A DNA stretch of 53,209 nt. Source: Calditrichota bacterium (lineage in GTDB: Bacteria; Electryoneota; Electryoneia; Electryoneales; Electryoneaceae). Numbering within the stretch: the stretch's first letter is position 1; every line of letters starts with the position of its first letter. The notes beneath the pieces are model-generated. The model was not told the origin of the DNA. It ran no database searches and was given only the letters and a program-made list of their open reading frames with translations. The translations under genes were made by a program, and so were the position numbers. Shown piece after piece: positions 28,744 to 36,987 of this stretch. The stretch is taken from contig JAANWZ010000056.1 in the NCBI GenBank assembly GCA_018263585.1, positions 1 through 53,209 of the forward strand. The letters are read 5' to 3'.

Positions 28744-29796
28744 GTGAAGGAAAAAGCGCAGAAATGGAGTAGCGGTACGCGCCGCCGGTTCCGCCTCGTG
28801 CCGCCGGCGATCGCGGCGGTTGGCGGGTTGCTGCTCGCCGGCTGCTTCAACGAACCGGCGCGCGACAATCCGGCGGACCCGGGCAGCCCGGACTACGATG
28901 AGTCGGCACGGCTCGAAATCCGTGTCCTGAACCAGAAGGAGGATCCGCTCGCAGACGCGCTGGTTCGGTTGATCGAGCCGAACCGGGCCGTGTACACGGA
29001 CACTGCGGGCCGGGCGACGTTCGACGTGCCGGCGGACACGGTCAACTACGCGATTACGAGTGACGGCTACGTTCCGGTCAGCGGTAATGTCGTGCTGCCT
29101 GCGCGGCAGAGTGTCACGATCGACGAGGAACTCAACGGCAAACCGCGTATCGATTCGGTGAACGTGCACACAGAGATGGAGCAGAACCCCGTCGATCAGT
29201 CGCGCTTCCAGTACCGCTACCAGTTCGACGCGTACGTGGATGATGTGGACGGGCACAGTGACGTGGATTCAGTCACGTTGTACGACCCGCTGCAACCAGA
29301 CACGACGATTGATTTCCGCACAACCGAAACGGAGAGGAAGCTCTCGGCTTCGCAGCAGCTCGGGTTCAACCGTGACGCAATCGTTGACCGTCTCGGCCTG
29401 GATTTTCGGATTGTGCTGATCGACAGGCAGGGGGACAGCGCGCAGGTGAGCACGCAGATCGGCAGCTACCTCTACTACCCGTACCTGTTTGAAGATATGA
29501 ATGATTCGTCACCATACAGTATCGGCGACATGTGGTTCGAGTGGGAGAACCCGGCGGAGAACCTGTGGTACAACCCGCGCCGGTTCCGCGTCGAGATCTT
29601 CCAGGGCGGAGCGGACGAGCCGTTTCTCGACACGCTGATCGTGTTCGAAGAGACGCACCAGGATTCGCTGTTTCGCCTGCATCTCACGCAGACCGGTGGA
29701 TTCGACGACAGCGCGCACACCTGGCGGCTGACGATGTACGACCCGACCGGGAACCTGGTGAAGACGAAACCGAAGTACTTTACGCCGCAGTTTTGA
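28744..29796 (+). CDS. Lipoprotein with carboxypeptidase-regulatory-like domain
   Basis: The 350-residue product (GTG start at 28744) has a basic N-terminus, a hydrophobic stretch and a lipobox (L-L-L-A-G-C, Cys about 35), so it is a predicted lipoprotein facing the periplasm or outer surface. Residues about 55-120 look like a carboxypeptidase-regulatory/CNA-B-type beta sandwich: 'RLEIRVLNQKEDPLADALVR', 'TDTAGRATFDVPADTVNYAI', 'SDGYVPVSGNVVL'. The rest is beta-rich and acidic, with no enzyme motif ('YYPYLFEDMNDSSPYSIGDM'). It lies between two family-A repeats and follows the T9SS cargo at a distance of about 660 bp, so it is probably transcribed alone. Confidence 0.75.
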   Translation: MKEKAQKWSSGTRRRFRLVPPAIAAVGGLLLAGCFNEPARDNPADPGSPDYDESARLEIRVLNQKEDPLADALVRLIEPNRAVYTDTAGRATFDVPADTVNYAITSDGYVPVSGNVVLPARQSVTIDEELNGKPRIDSVNVHTEMEQNPVDQSRFQYRYQFDAYVDDVDGHSDVDSVTLYDPLQPDTTIDFRTTETERKLSASQQLGFNRDAIVDRLGLDFRIVLIDRQGDSAQVSTQIGSYLYYPYLFEDMNDSSPYSIGDMWFEWENPAENLWYNPRRFRVEIFQGGADEPFLDTLIVFEETHQDSLFRLHLTQTGGFDDSAHTWRLTMYDPTGNLVKTKPKYFTPQF

Positions 29797-29870
29797 GGCC
29801 GGTTCTGATGCGGTCGGCGCCTCCATGCCTCGTGCCCGCGCTTGCTCGCCAAGCGCGGGGGCGTAACTGT

Positions 29871-30034
29871 GTCATCCTGAACAAGCCGGCCGGGCTGTTT
29901 CGCTGTTTCAGGCCGGCGCCGTGGAGGATCTATAAACGGAACCCGCACCCGGTTCGATTGGAATTGCCGGCGGTTGGTGTATCCGGTAGATCCTTCACCC
30001 TCCGCGCCTGCCGGCGCTTCGGGTTCAGCATGAC
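29871..30034. repeat. Family-A palindromic element
   Basis: Cap GTCATCCTGAAC (29871) opens a left hairpin with arms GCCGGCC/GGCCGGC. The centre GGATCTATAAACGG ... CCGGTAGATCC follows, then a right arm with GCGCC/GGCGC stems ending GTTCAGCATGAC (a one-base variant cap). A CGCGCTTGCTCGCCAAGCGCG hairpin (about 29838-29858; split arms) stands just before it. Confidence 0.85.
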
Positions 30035-30040
30035 GCGCGG

Positions 30041-30380
30041 GGGGACGCTTGCGAGCATTCGGTTATCCCCTTGGCTGAGCTGTGAACAATATCGGAGGTG
30101 GCAAAGGCGTCATTCTGACCGAAGCCCGACGTCCGTTTGTCGGGCGGGGGGAAGTTTATCCTGAACGCAGTGAAGGGAAGGTCCAGGTTCGACAAGGGTG
30201 GAGGATACGATGAAACTCGAGAAACAGCCCTTGGATAAGCTGGACCTTCTTCACCCGCCTTCACGCACACAGACGCGTGAAGCCGGGTTCAGAATGACGG
30301 CTCGGCCGCCCCGACCGATCTGAGTTTCCTCCGTGCACGTGGCTGAGCGAACGGCATAACCGAATGCGAGCAAGCGTCCC
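30041..30380. repeat. 340-bp nested palindromic composite element (family B)
   Basis: Outer arms are GGGACGCTTGC-GAGC-ATTCGGTTAT on the left (30042 onward) and ATAACCGAATGC-GAGC-AAGCGTCCC on the right (ending 30380), inverted relative to each other. Inside them are asymmetric flanks (GGCTGAGC ...) and the 190-bp family-B core 30109-30298. The core has left hairpin GCCCGAC-GTCCGTTT-GTCGGGC and a right hairpin of CTTCACGC/GCGTGAAG type. The core is a near-identical inverted copy of 9626-9816. Confidence 0.9.
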
Positions 30381-30475
30381 GTGATCACTGCAACATGCGG
30401 CGCTTCGGGTTCAGGATGACACGGTTCAACGAGTCGAATTGACCTGAGTCGGCGTTGGCGCCGGCTGGAACAACC

Positions 30476-32026
30476 ATGACGGACAAACCGAACAATCATC
30501 GCGGAGAGGAACAGGTGAACGCCGCGAAGGCGCGCGACGAGGTCCGTCCCGGCCCGGTGTCGAGCGCGAGCACGCTCGAGGCACTGCTCCGGATCAGCCG
30601 TGTGCTCAGCTCGATCCTCGAGGGGCCGGCGCTGCTGCGTAAGGTGCTCGAGATCGCGATGGAGGCGGTGCAAGCGCAGCGCGGATTTGTCGTGCTCACC
30701 AGCGACGGCGGAGACGGTTGGTCGATTGCGGCGGCGGCGAACCTGAGCGACGAGGAGGCCGGCCGGATCGCGCAGCCGTCGAGCAGGATCCTGCGCCGCG
30801 CGATGAACGAACGTGTCCCGCTGCTCGTGCATGATGCGCGCACCGACCCCCGATTCGAGGGCTCGGAGAGCGTGATCATGCAGCAGATCACCGCCGCGAT
30901 CGCCGTGCCGATGATGGTCCGCGACAAGCTGCTCGGGATCATATACGTGGACAGCCGCCAGGACCGCTCGCGGTTCAGCGAGGAGAACCTCGACTTCTTC
31001 CGCGTGTTCGCGGTGCAGGCGGGGCTCGCGTACGTGAACGCCGCCCGTTTCGACAGCCTGAGAGAGAAGAACCTGCGCCTGCAGACCGAGATGCAGAGGA
31101 TGTACGGCTTCCCGGAGATCATCGGTGTGCACCCGAAGATGCAGAACGTGTTCACGTTGATGCGCAAGATCCTCAACTCGGACATCTCGGTGCTGCTGCT
31201 CGGCGAGAGCGGGACGGGCAAGGAGCTGGTTGCGCGCGCGCTTCACTACAACGGCCCGCGCCGTGAGAAGCCGTTCGTCACCCAGTTCTGCGGCAACCTC
31301 AGCGAAACCCTGCTCGAGAGCGAACTGTTCGGCCACAAGCGCGGCTCGTTCACCGGCGCGCTGCACAACAAGCGCGGGCTGATGGAAGTCGCTGACGGGG
31401 GCACGTTCTTCCTCGACGAGATCGCGGACATCAGCCCGACGATCCAGACGAAGCTGCTGCGCGTGCTGCAGGACGGCGCAATCCGCCGCGTCGGCGGCAC
31501 CGAGACGCTCAGCGTCGATCTCCGCATCATCTCAGCGACGAACAAGGATCTGAAGCGAGAAGTGGACGAGGGCCGTTTTCGCGAGGATCTGTACTACCGG
31601 TTGAATGTGATCACCGTCGAGCTTCCGCCGCTGCGGGAGCGGCTCGACGACATCCCGCTGCTCGCCGAACATTTCCTCAAACGTGCGGCGAAGCGCAACG
31701 GCCGTGCGAAGAAGACCCTGAGCCCGGAAGCGGAAGCGATGATGAAAGCACACGAGTGGCCGGGCAACGTGCGCGAACTCGAGAACGCGATCGAACGTGC
31801 GGTCGTGCTCGCCGGCGAACGGGCGGAGATCCTCCTCGAGGATCTGCTCATCTCCGACCGGGATGATCGGACTCCCCGCCAGAAGACGCTCCGCGAGCAC
31901 GAGCGGGAGATCGTCCTTTCCACGCTCGAGAACTATCACGACAACAAGACACGTACCGCCGAAGCGCTCGGTGTCAGCCTGCGCTGGCTTCACTATCGGC
32001 TGAAAGAGTGGCAGACGAACGAATAG
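30476..32026 (+). CDS. GAF-domain sigma-54 dependent activator (NtrC family)
   Basis: The 516-residue enhancer-binding protein starts at ATG 30476 (MTDKPNN). A GAF domain covers about 40-195 ('RAMNERVPLLVHDARTDPRF', 'AVPMMVRDKLLGIIYVDSRQ'). The AAA+ domain (about 215-450) has Walker A GESGTGKE, a sigma-54 contact loop GSFTGA in place of GAFTGA, and Walker B 'GGTFFLDEIAD'. A Fis-type HTH (about 470-512) reads 'LREHEREIVLSTLENYHDNK' then 'RTAEALGVSLRWLHYRLKEW'. All parts for RpoN-dependent activation are present. Its last 19 bases overlap the kinase gene, so signal input may come from GAF ligand binding, from the kinase, or both. It is a candidate regulator of the sigma-54 promoter at 452, though nothing links them directly. 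Confidence 0.93.
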   Translation: MTDKPNNHRGEEQVNAAKARDEVRPGPVSSASTLEALLRISRVLSSILEGPALLRKVLEIAMEAVQAQRGFVVLTSDGGDGWSIAAAANLSDEEAGRIAQPSSRILRRAMNERVPLLVHDARTDPRFEGSESVIMQQITAAIAVPMMVRDKLLGIIYVDSRQDRSRFSEENLDFFRVFAVQAGLAYVNAARFDSLREKNLRLQTEMQRMYGFPEIIGVHPKMQNVFTLMRKILNSDISVLLLGESGTGKELVARALHYNGPRREKPFVTQFCGNLSETLLESELFGHKRGSFTGALHNKRGLMEVADGGTFFLDEIADISPTIQTKLLRVLQDGAIRRVGGTETLSVDLRIISATNKDLKREVDEGRFREDLYYRLNVITVELPPLRERLDDIPLLAEHFLKRAAKRNGRAKKTLSPEAEAMMKAHEWPGNVRELENAIERAVVLAGERAEILLEDLLISDRDDRTPRQKTLREHEREIVLSTLENYHDNKTRTAEALGVSLRWLHYRLKEWQTNE

Positions 32027-33849
32027 CCGGTTATCGCGTCGATCGCGAGATCTCGCGCTCCACGATCGCTTCCGTCTATCAGGGCTACCAGGAATCGCTG
32101 CAGCGGAAGGTGCTGATCAAGCGCCTGCACCCGCAGTTCGTGCGGGATCGGGAGATCCGCGCCCGGTTTGAGCGCGAGGCGCACGCGCTCGCGCGGATCA
32201 AGCACAAAAATATCGTCCACATCTACGACTACCGCGCCGACGACGAGCTCATGCTGCTCGTCTCCGAGTGGATCGCAGGCGGCTCGGTGAGCGAGTTCAT
32301 CCGGCGGCACGGTCCGCTCGACGAGGCCGCCGCGCTCGCGCTCGCGATCGACGTGCTCGAAGGGCTTCAGGTCGCCCACGCCGCGCGCGTGATCCACCGC
32401 GACATCAAGCCCGGGAACCTGCTGCTCGCCGGGAGCACGGTCAAGATCACCGACTTCGGCCTCGCCCATTTCGAAGGCTCCCCCGCGGTCACCCAGCAGG
32501 GCGCGGTGATGGGCACCCCCGCGTACATGGCGCCGGAAGTCGTCAGCGGCCGGCCCGCGACCGCGAACTGCGACCTGTACAGCTTCGGCGTCACTCTCTA
32601 CGAAGTGCTCTCCGGTGAAAACCCGTTCCAGGCCGGCCATGTTTCACAGACGCTGCAAAACGTGCTCGCGGTGAAGCCGGACCGGTTGGAAGGCGTGCAC
32701 GCCGAGACGAACCGCCTGCTGCAGGCGTTGATGGCGAAGGACCCGAACCAGCGGCCGGAGTCCGCCGGCGCGGCGCTCGCGATGATCGAACCGGTGGCGA
32801 AGGAGCTCGCCGTCGAACGCGGCTGGGAGGCGGTCGCGGAACGTATCGGGGAACGGGAGCGCGCGGACCATCACTCCGCACCGGAACGCGGCGGGCCGGA
32901 GTCCGATCATTCGATCCGCCCTGCGCGCAAACCGGCCCCGTCGCGGAAGGTCGTGGTCGCAGCATGGACCGCGATGGTGCTGATTACGGCCGCCGTGTGG
33001 CTGCTCAGCCCCGGCCCGTCCGAGCGAGCCGCGGGTGTGAACGCGCCCGCGGAGGACAGCGCGCGTTTCGAGCTCGCGCAACTGCCGCAAGAGCCGGAAG
33101 TTCGGCGGCCGGCCGACACGAGCGCGGCTCAGGCCGGGGGAGAGACCGACCGCCGGGTTGTCGAACGGCCCGCAGAAGAACCCGCCGAGCCGGGCGTTGA
33201 AAGCGACGTGCCGCCCGCGGTCGAGCCCGGCGGAAACGCGGACATCGATTCGGCGAGCGCGCCGGCGTCGTTCGCAGGCGGCGCCGCGCCGGCGGAGGAA
33301 ACCGGTGCGCGCGAACGCGAGCGGGCGGCGGAGACGGGCGCGGCCGAACCGGCCGGTCGCCGCGAAGCAACCGGCGACGACCGCCCCGCCGCGGCCGACA
33401 GCGGGTACGTAGTGCTCACCGTGAACCCGTGGGCGAACGTGTACCACGGCACGCGCAAACTGGGCACGACACCGCTGCGGCGGCCGCTGCATCTGCCAGC
33501 CGGGCGCGTGCGCATCGAGCTCGACAACCCGCAGTTCCCGCCCGCGAGCCGCGAGATAAGCGTGCCACCGCACGACACCGCCGGCGTCACGATCGACCTG
33601 TTCGACGAGGTCGGCGTGATCGAGTTCATCAACGCGGAGCCGTGGGCGGAGGTCAGCCTCGACGGGAACTACCTCGGCACGACCCCGATCCACCAGCAGC
33701 TCATCGTGCAACCCGACCGGCACACGCTCGTGTTTCGCCACCCGGCGCTCCCCGACCGCGACACGACGTTCACCATCACCGCGGGCGGAGAGCCGATCCG
33801 CATGTTCATCGATCTCACTCGTGCCGGACGAGCGAGCGGACGACGGTGA
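32008..33849 (+). CDS. Transmembrane Ser/Thr protein kinase with PEGA domains
   Basis: A Hanks-type kinase of 613 residues. The kinase domain spans about 8-265 with K38 (V-L-I-K), E57, H130-R131-D132 in 'VIHRDIKPGNLLL', D149-F-G and A-P-E (175-177). The glycine-rich loop is replaced: 'REISRSTIASVYQG' has none of the GxGxxG glycines, although catalytic residues remain. One transmembrane helix (about 314-334) follows. A Pro/Ala/Glu-rich linker (about 335-460) and two PEGA-type beta domains (about 462-535 and 536-610) follow, with 'GTTPL' and 'GTTPI' turns, on the outer side. The start is GTG 32008, inside the 3' end of the activator gene. The tail overlaps the convergent membrane gene by 35 bp. 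It may phosphorylate the coupled activator; this is inference. Confidence 0.9.
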   Translation: MADERIAGYRVDREISRSTIASVYQGYQESLQRKVLIKRLHPQFVRDREIRARFEREAHALARIKHKNIVHIYDYRADDELMLLVSEWIAGGSVSEFIRRHGPLDEAAALALAIDVLEGLQVAHAARVIHRDIKPGNLLLAGSTVKITDFGLAHFEGSPAVTQQGAVMGTPAYMAPEVVSGRPATANCDLYSFGVTLYEVLSGENPFQAGHVSQTLQNVLAVKPDRLEGVHAETNRLLQALMAKDPNQRPESAGAALAMIEPVAKELAVERGWEAVAERIGERERADHHSAPERGGPESDHSIRPARKPAPSRKVVVAAWTAMVLITAAVWLLSPGPSERAAGVNAPAEDSARFELAQLPQEPEVRRPADTSAAQAGGETDRRVVERPAEEPAEPGVESDVPPAVEPGGNADIDSASAPASFAGGAAPAEETGARERERAAETGAAEPAGRREATGDDRPAAADSGYVVLTVNPWANVYHGTRKLGTTPLRRPLHLPAGRVRIELDNPQFPPASREISVPPHDTAGVTIDLFDEVGVIEFINAEPWAEVSLDGNYLGTTPIHQQLIVQPDRHTLVFRHPALPDRDTTFTITAGGEPIRMFIDLTRAGRASGRR

Positions 33850-34352
33850 CGTCGAACACGAGCAGCGCCGGGTCGGGGTCGGGGACGACGCTGCTCTCGA
33901 TCCGCTTCCGGAGGGCGCGCGCCCTCAGCCCGCACGCGACGAGCGGCAGCCAGGCGGCGATGAACGAAACGGTGAACCAGAGCAGGAACGAGACCGGGTC
34001 ATCGACGCCCGGGATCGGGGATTCGAAACGTGCGAGCGCGCGCCAGAGGCCGAACGCGACGACCGCGGCCGCGAGCGCGAGGCTGATCGTCCACCCGGCG
34101 ATCCACCACGGGCGCGTGCGGCGCGCGGGGTCGTAGAGCGCGACCAGATCGCGAGCGAGCTTCTTCCGCACGTGCACGAGCCGGCGCACGTGCTGCTCGT
34201 CGGAGGCGCCGTCCGGGACCGCGCGCCCGTTTCACCGCCTCGCGCACGAGCGCCTTTTCCTCATCTGTCAGTGAGATCGGCGTGCGCGGCGAGCCGGTTT
34301 CACGTTCCCCGCCCGCGGGCGACCGCGCCGTGCCCGTGCGCTCGCCGTTCAC
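33815..34352 (-). CDS. Two-TM membrane protein, frameshifted
   Basis: Two open frames on the minus strand join into one 178-residue protein if one base near 34210-34218 is removed. Frame one starts at GTG 34352 and reads 'ISLTDEEKALVREAVKRARG'. Frame two continues 'DGASDEQHVRRLVHVRKKLA' then 'RDLVALYDPARRTRPWWIAG', two transmembrane helices (about 95-115 and 135-155 of the joined product) and a basic end. GTG 34352 overlaps the dnaG stop (GTGA), the same coupling used elsewhere, which supports frame one as the true start. The first half has a charged helical 2TM-domain look similar to some bacterial 2TM or histidine-kinase-associated domains, but I do not recognise it. Downstream it overlaps the kinase 3' end by 35 bp. 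Whether the indel is real is unknown. Confidence 0.6.
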
Positions 34353-36154
34353 GTCGGTCCCGTCAGCCGCGCGCGCCGGTTCTTGATCGCCTGCCGCTCG
34401 CCGATCAACTGCTGCCGCCGGCGCAGGTCGTCCGGCCCGGACTCCCCTTTCTGCAACCGCTCGCGGATCTCGGCGAGTTCATGTTCGATCGCGCGCATCC
34501 GCAGCACATCGGGCGCGCCCGCGAGCACGGCCTCAACGAACTCCGCATCGTCCGGCGGCGCCTGGTTGAGCGTGCTACCGATCAGGCGCACGAGGTGGTC
34601 CTGTTCCGCGAACCGGTCGTAAAGGTCGGCCTCGCGAATCTCCCTGCCTTCGATGTGCGCGGCCTCGATCGTCTCGAACACGGGTCGCAGCCGGTGGTCG
34701 CCGAGCTCGCCGGAACGGAGGAAGGAGAACACGTCCCCGCGCCGCTCCGGATGATGTACGAGCACGCGCAGCAGGTCGCGCAGCATCTTCTCGTCCCCGG
34801 TCGCCGGGGCTTTTTCCTCCTCACGAACCGCGCGCGCCCGGCCGGAGCTCTTCCGCTTCTCGCGCGCGAGTTCACGGGCGAGCAGTTTCTCCTCGACGCC
34901 GAGTTTCTCCGCGGCGTCGTGCAGCGCGAGCTGGCGGGTGATCTCGTCTTCGATCCGGATCAGCGTGTCGATGATCGCGCGCGCGGCTTCGGACCGGCCC
35001 TGCGGGGTTTCGAGCGCGCCGCGGCGGCGGAAGTAGTCCAGCTTGAAATCGACGAGCGGCATCGCGCCGACAAGCGCCGCCTGCATCGCATCGGGACCTT
35101 CCGACTTGAGCAGGCTGTCCGGATCTTCCCCGGGAGGCAGGAGCGCGATGCGGACGTCGAGCCCGGAGCCGGCGAGCACATCCGCGCCGCGGTTCGCCGC
35201 GATGTTGCCGGCCGCGTCCGCGTCGTAGAGCAGGACAGCCCGTTTCGCGAACCGTTTCACGAGCGCTGCCTGCTCGGAGGTGAGCGCGGTTCCGAGCCCG
35301 GCGACGGCGTGATCGAACCCGGCCTCGTGCATCGCGAGCACGTCGGTGTAGCCTTCCACGAACACACCCGCGCCCTGCTGGCGGATCGCGCCGCGCGCCT
35401 GCGCGAGCCCGTAGAGCAGGCGCCCCTTGTGATAGACAGGCGTCTCCGGCGTGTTGATGTACTTCGGCTGCGGGTTTTCCGCGTCCTCCTCCATGATCCG
35501 CCCGCCGAAGCCGACGACCCGCCCGCCGGCGTTGAAGATCGGGAACATCAGCCGCCCGCGGAACCAGTCGTAGTGGCCGCCGGTTTTCTCGCTGCGACGG
35601 ACGAGCCCGGCCTTGACGAGAACGTGATCACGGTGCTTCCGGCGGCGGGCGAGCTTGAGCAGGCTGTCCCACTCAGCCGGAGCGAGCCCGAGCCGGAACT
35701 TCTCCGCGATCTCCCGCGAAATCCCGCGCCGCTCGAGGTACTCGCGCGCGGCGATCGAATCCGCGCCCGCGCCCTCGACGAGATGGTGCCGGTAGAACTT
35801 CGCCGCGAGCTCGTTCGCCCGGTAGATCTCGTCCGTCTCCCCCGCGCCCGGACCGCGCTTCTCCTCGACCTTGATCCCCGCGCGATCGGCGAGACGGCGC
35901 ACCGCCTCCGGAAACGTGATCCCCTCCATCTTCATCAGGAAGGTGAACACGTTCCCGCCCTCGCCGGATGAGAAGTCGTGGAAGATCTGCCGCTCCTCGT
36001 GCACGGAGAACGAGGGCGTCTTCTCGTCCACGAACGGCGAGAGCCCGAACCAGTTCACACGGCCGCGTTTCTTCAGCGACACGTACTCGCTGACAATCTC
36101 CACGATGTCGCTGGCGTCACGCACACGGCGGATGAGGTCGTCATCGATCGGCAT
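34349..36154 (-). CDS. dnaG: DNA primase DnaG lacking zinc ligands
   Basis: DnaG makes the RNA primers of replication. The 601-residue protein has the N-terminal CHC2-type fold (1-100), the catalytic core with TOPRIM (about 255-345: 'VFVEGYTDVLAMHEAG' with the E-G-Y-T-D glutamate, then 'LLYDADAAG' with the D-x-D pair) and a helical C-terminal DnaB-interacting region (about 440-600). The zinc module is unusual: positions of the usual Cys, His, Cys, Cys ligands read S39, V42, D60 and S63 ('WFGLSPFVDEKTPSF', 'FHDFSSGEGGN'), while the surrounding motif is kept. Catalytic acids look intact. The start ATG 36154 faces the divergent secreted-protein gene across 339 bp of unique DNA. Confidence 0.95.
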   Translation of the reverse strand: MPIDDDLIRRVRDASDIVEIVSEYVSLKKRGRVNWFGLSPFVDEKTPSFSVHEERQIFHDFSSGEGGNVFTFLMKMEGITFPEAVRRLADRAGIKVEEKRGPGAGETDEIYRANELAAKFYRHHLVEGAGADSIAAREYLERRGISREIAEKFRLGLAPAEWDSLLKLARRRKHRDHVLVKAGLVRRSEKTGGHYDWFRGRLMFPIFNAGGRVVGFGGRIMEEDAENPQPKYINTPETPVYHKGRLLYGLAQARGAIRQQGAGVFVEGYTDVLAMHEAGFDHAVAGLGTALTSEQAALVKRFAKRAVLLYDADAAGNIAANRGADVLAGSGLDVRIALLPPGEDPDSLLKSEGPDAMQAALVGAMPLVDFKLDYFRRRGALETPQGRSEAARAIIDTLIRIEDEITRQLALHDAAEKLGVEEKLLARELAREKRKSSGRARAVREEEKAPATGDEKMLRDLLRVLVHHPERRGDVFSFLRSGELGDHRLRPVFETIEAAHIEGREIREADLYDRFAEQDHLVRLIGSTLNQAPPDDAEFVEAVLAGAPDVLRMRAIEHELAEIRERLQKGESGPDDLRRRQQLIGERQAIKNRRARLTGPT

Positions 36155-36376
36155 GCCGGGAATGTAAGAAGCGGCGAGCGGGATGAAAGCGGCGCGACCG
36201 CGGATGCCTCGACGAAACCCGACCCGACGCTATGTCACCCGATCGCGACACAGCCGTCGCGCAAAGACCGGCAACAGCAACACAGGCGTCCATCGCACAC
36301 ACGCCCACCCCGCGCAATCCGCACCGCATTGTCTCTCAGAGGCATGACACCAATTCACTCAGATCGGCGCTGGGGG

Positions 36377-36405
36377 TTGTGCTCGTAGGGGGGTCGCTGT
36401 AGAAT
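36377..36405 (+). promoter_or_regulatory. Housekeeping promoter for the secreted pair
   Basis: TTGTGC (36377-36382) and TAGAAT (36400-36405, 5/6 to TATAAT) have a 17-bp spacer in the unique divergent gap 36155-36493. The predicted leader before the gene at 36494 is about 80 nt. No repeats occupy this gap. Confidence 0.5.
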
Positions 36406-36481
36406 ACGAATCAGCGTCAGGAAAAAACCATCCGAGCTCTGCGCCGGGCGTGCGGACGCGACAACCACGTTGTAGCTTACC

Positions 36482-36492
36482 AAAAGGAGGTG
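36482..36492 (+). promoter_or_regulatory. Exceptionally strong ribosome binding site
   Basis: AAAAGGAGGTG lies immediately upstream of the double ATG at 36494/36497. It is the best Shine-Dalgarno match I saw in the window. It fixes the start of the frameshifted secreted protein in the signal-peptide frame, not in the GTG frame at 36490. Confidence 0.7.
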
Positions 36493-36493
36493 A

Positions 36494-36918
36494 ATGATGA
36501 CACCGCGCGTGTTGTATGTTTGTGCTGTGGTCGCAGGAGCGGCGCTGATGTTCGCGTTGGGTTGACCCCGGCTGTGGCCCAACCGTTCCCGTGGGAGGAC
36601 CATCTCACGCTTTCGCCGGACCAGAATTCCGTATCCGGTGACATCCCCTATTTCCAAGACTCGGAAGGGAATCCGATCGAGGTAGACTTCTCCGACAGCC
36701 ATCTCCACACGAACGCGACTGACGGCAGCTACTACGGTAACATCAAGACGACCACGGATCAGGAAAGAGGGCCATACTCGCCTCAGGACGGGCTCGTGTA
36801 CCCGTGGCCCGATCTCCAGGAGGACAGCGAGCCCAACAGCGCGTTCAAACTGTCCTGGAACGAGCCCGCCACCGACGGGAACGCTTTCTTCGACATTGTG
36901 GTCGATGAGGTCGAGTGA
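36494..36918 (+). CDS. Small secreted protein, frameshifted after signal peptide
   Basis: From ATG 36494, the frame encodes 'MMTPRVLYVCAVVAGAALMF', then A-L-G and a stop at 36563-36565. In the next frame 'LTPAVAQPFPWEDHLTLSPD' continues to 36918. Adding one base in the run at about 36558-36563 restores a classical signal peptide ending in an A-V-A-Q cleavage region, and a mature acidic protein of about 110 residues ('VDFSDSHLHTNATDGSYYGN', 'NEPATDGNAFFDIVVDEVE'). The protein is not recognised. The strong ribosome site and good promoter argue it is expressed, or was until recently. The BNR-repeat gene follows after 69 bp and is probably in the same operon. Confidence 0.6.
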
Positions 36919-36987
36919 TCTGTTCTCATCTTCACGAGGGCGGCAGGCCGAAAGGCACTGTCGCCCTCAACGCGGGAGGAGTTTGTT

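Noticed and set aside
29950-29975. GGTTCGATTGG as a tRNA T-arm
   Set aside because: It is part of the centre of a family-A element; no acceptor stem or anticodon arm can be folded around it.
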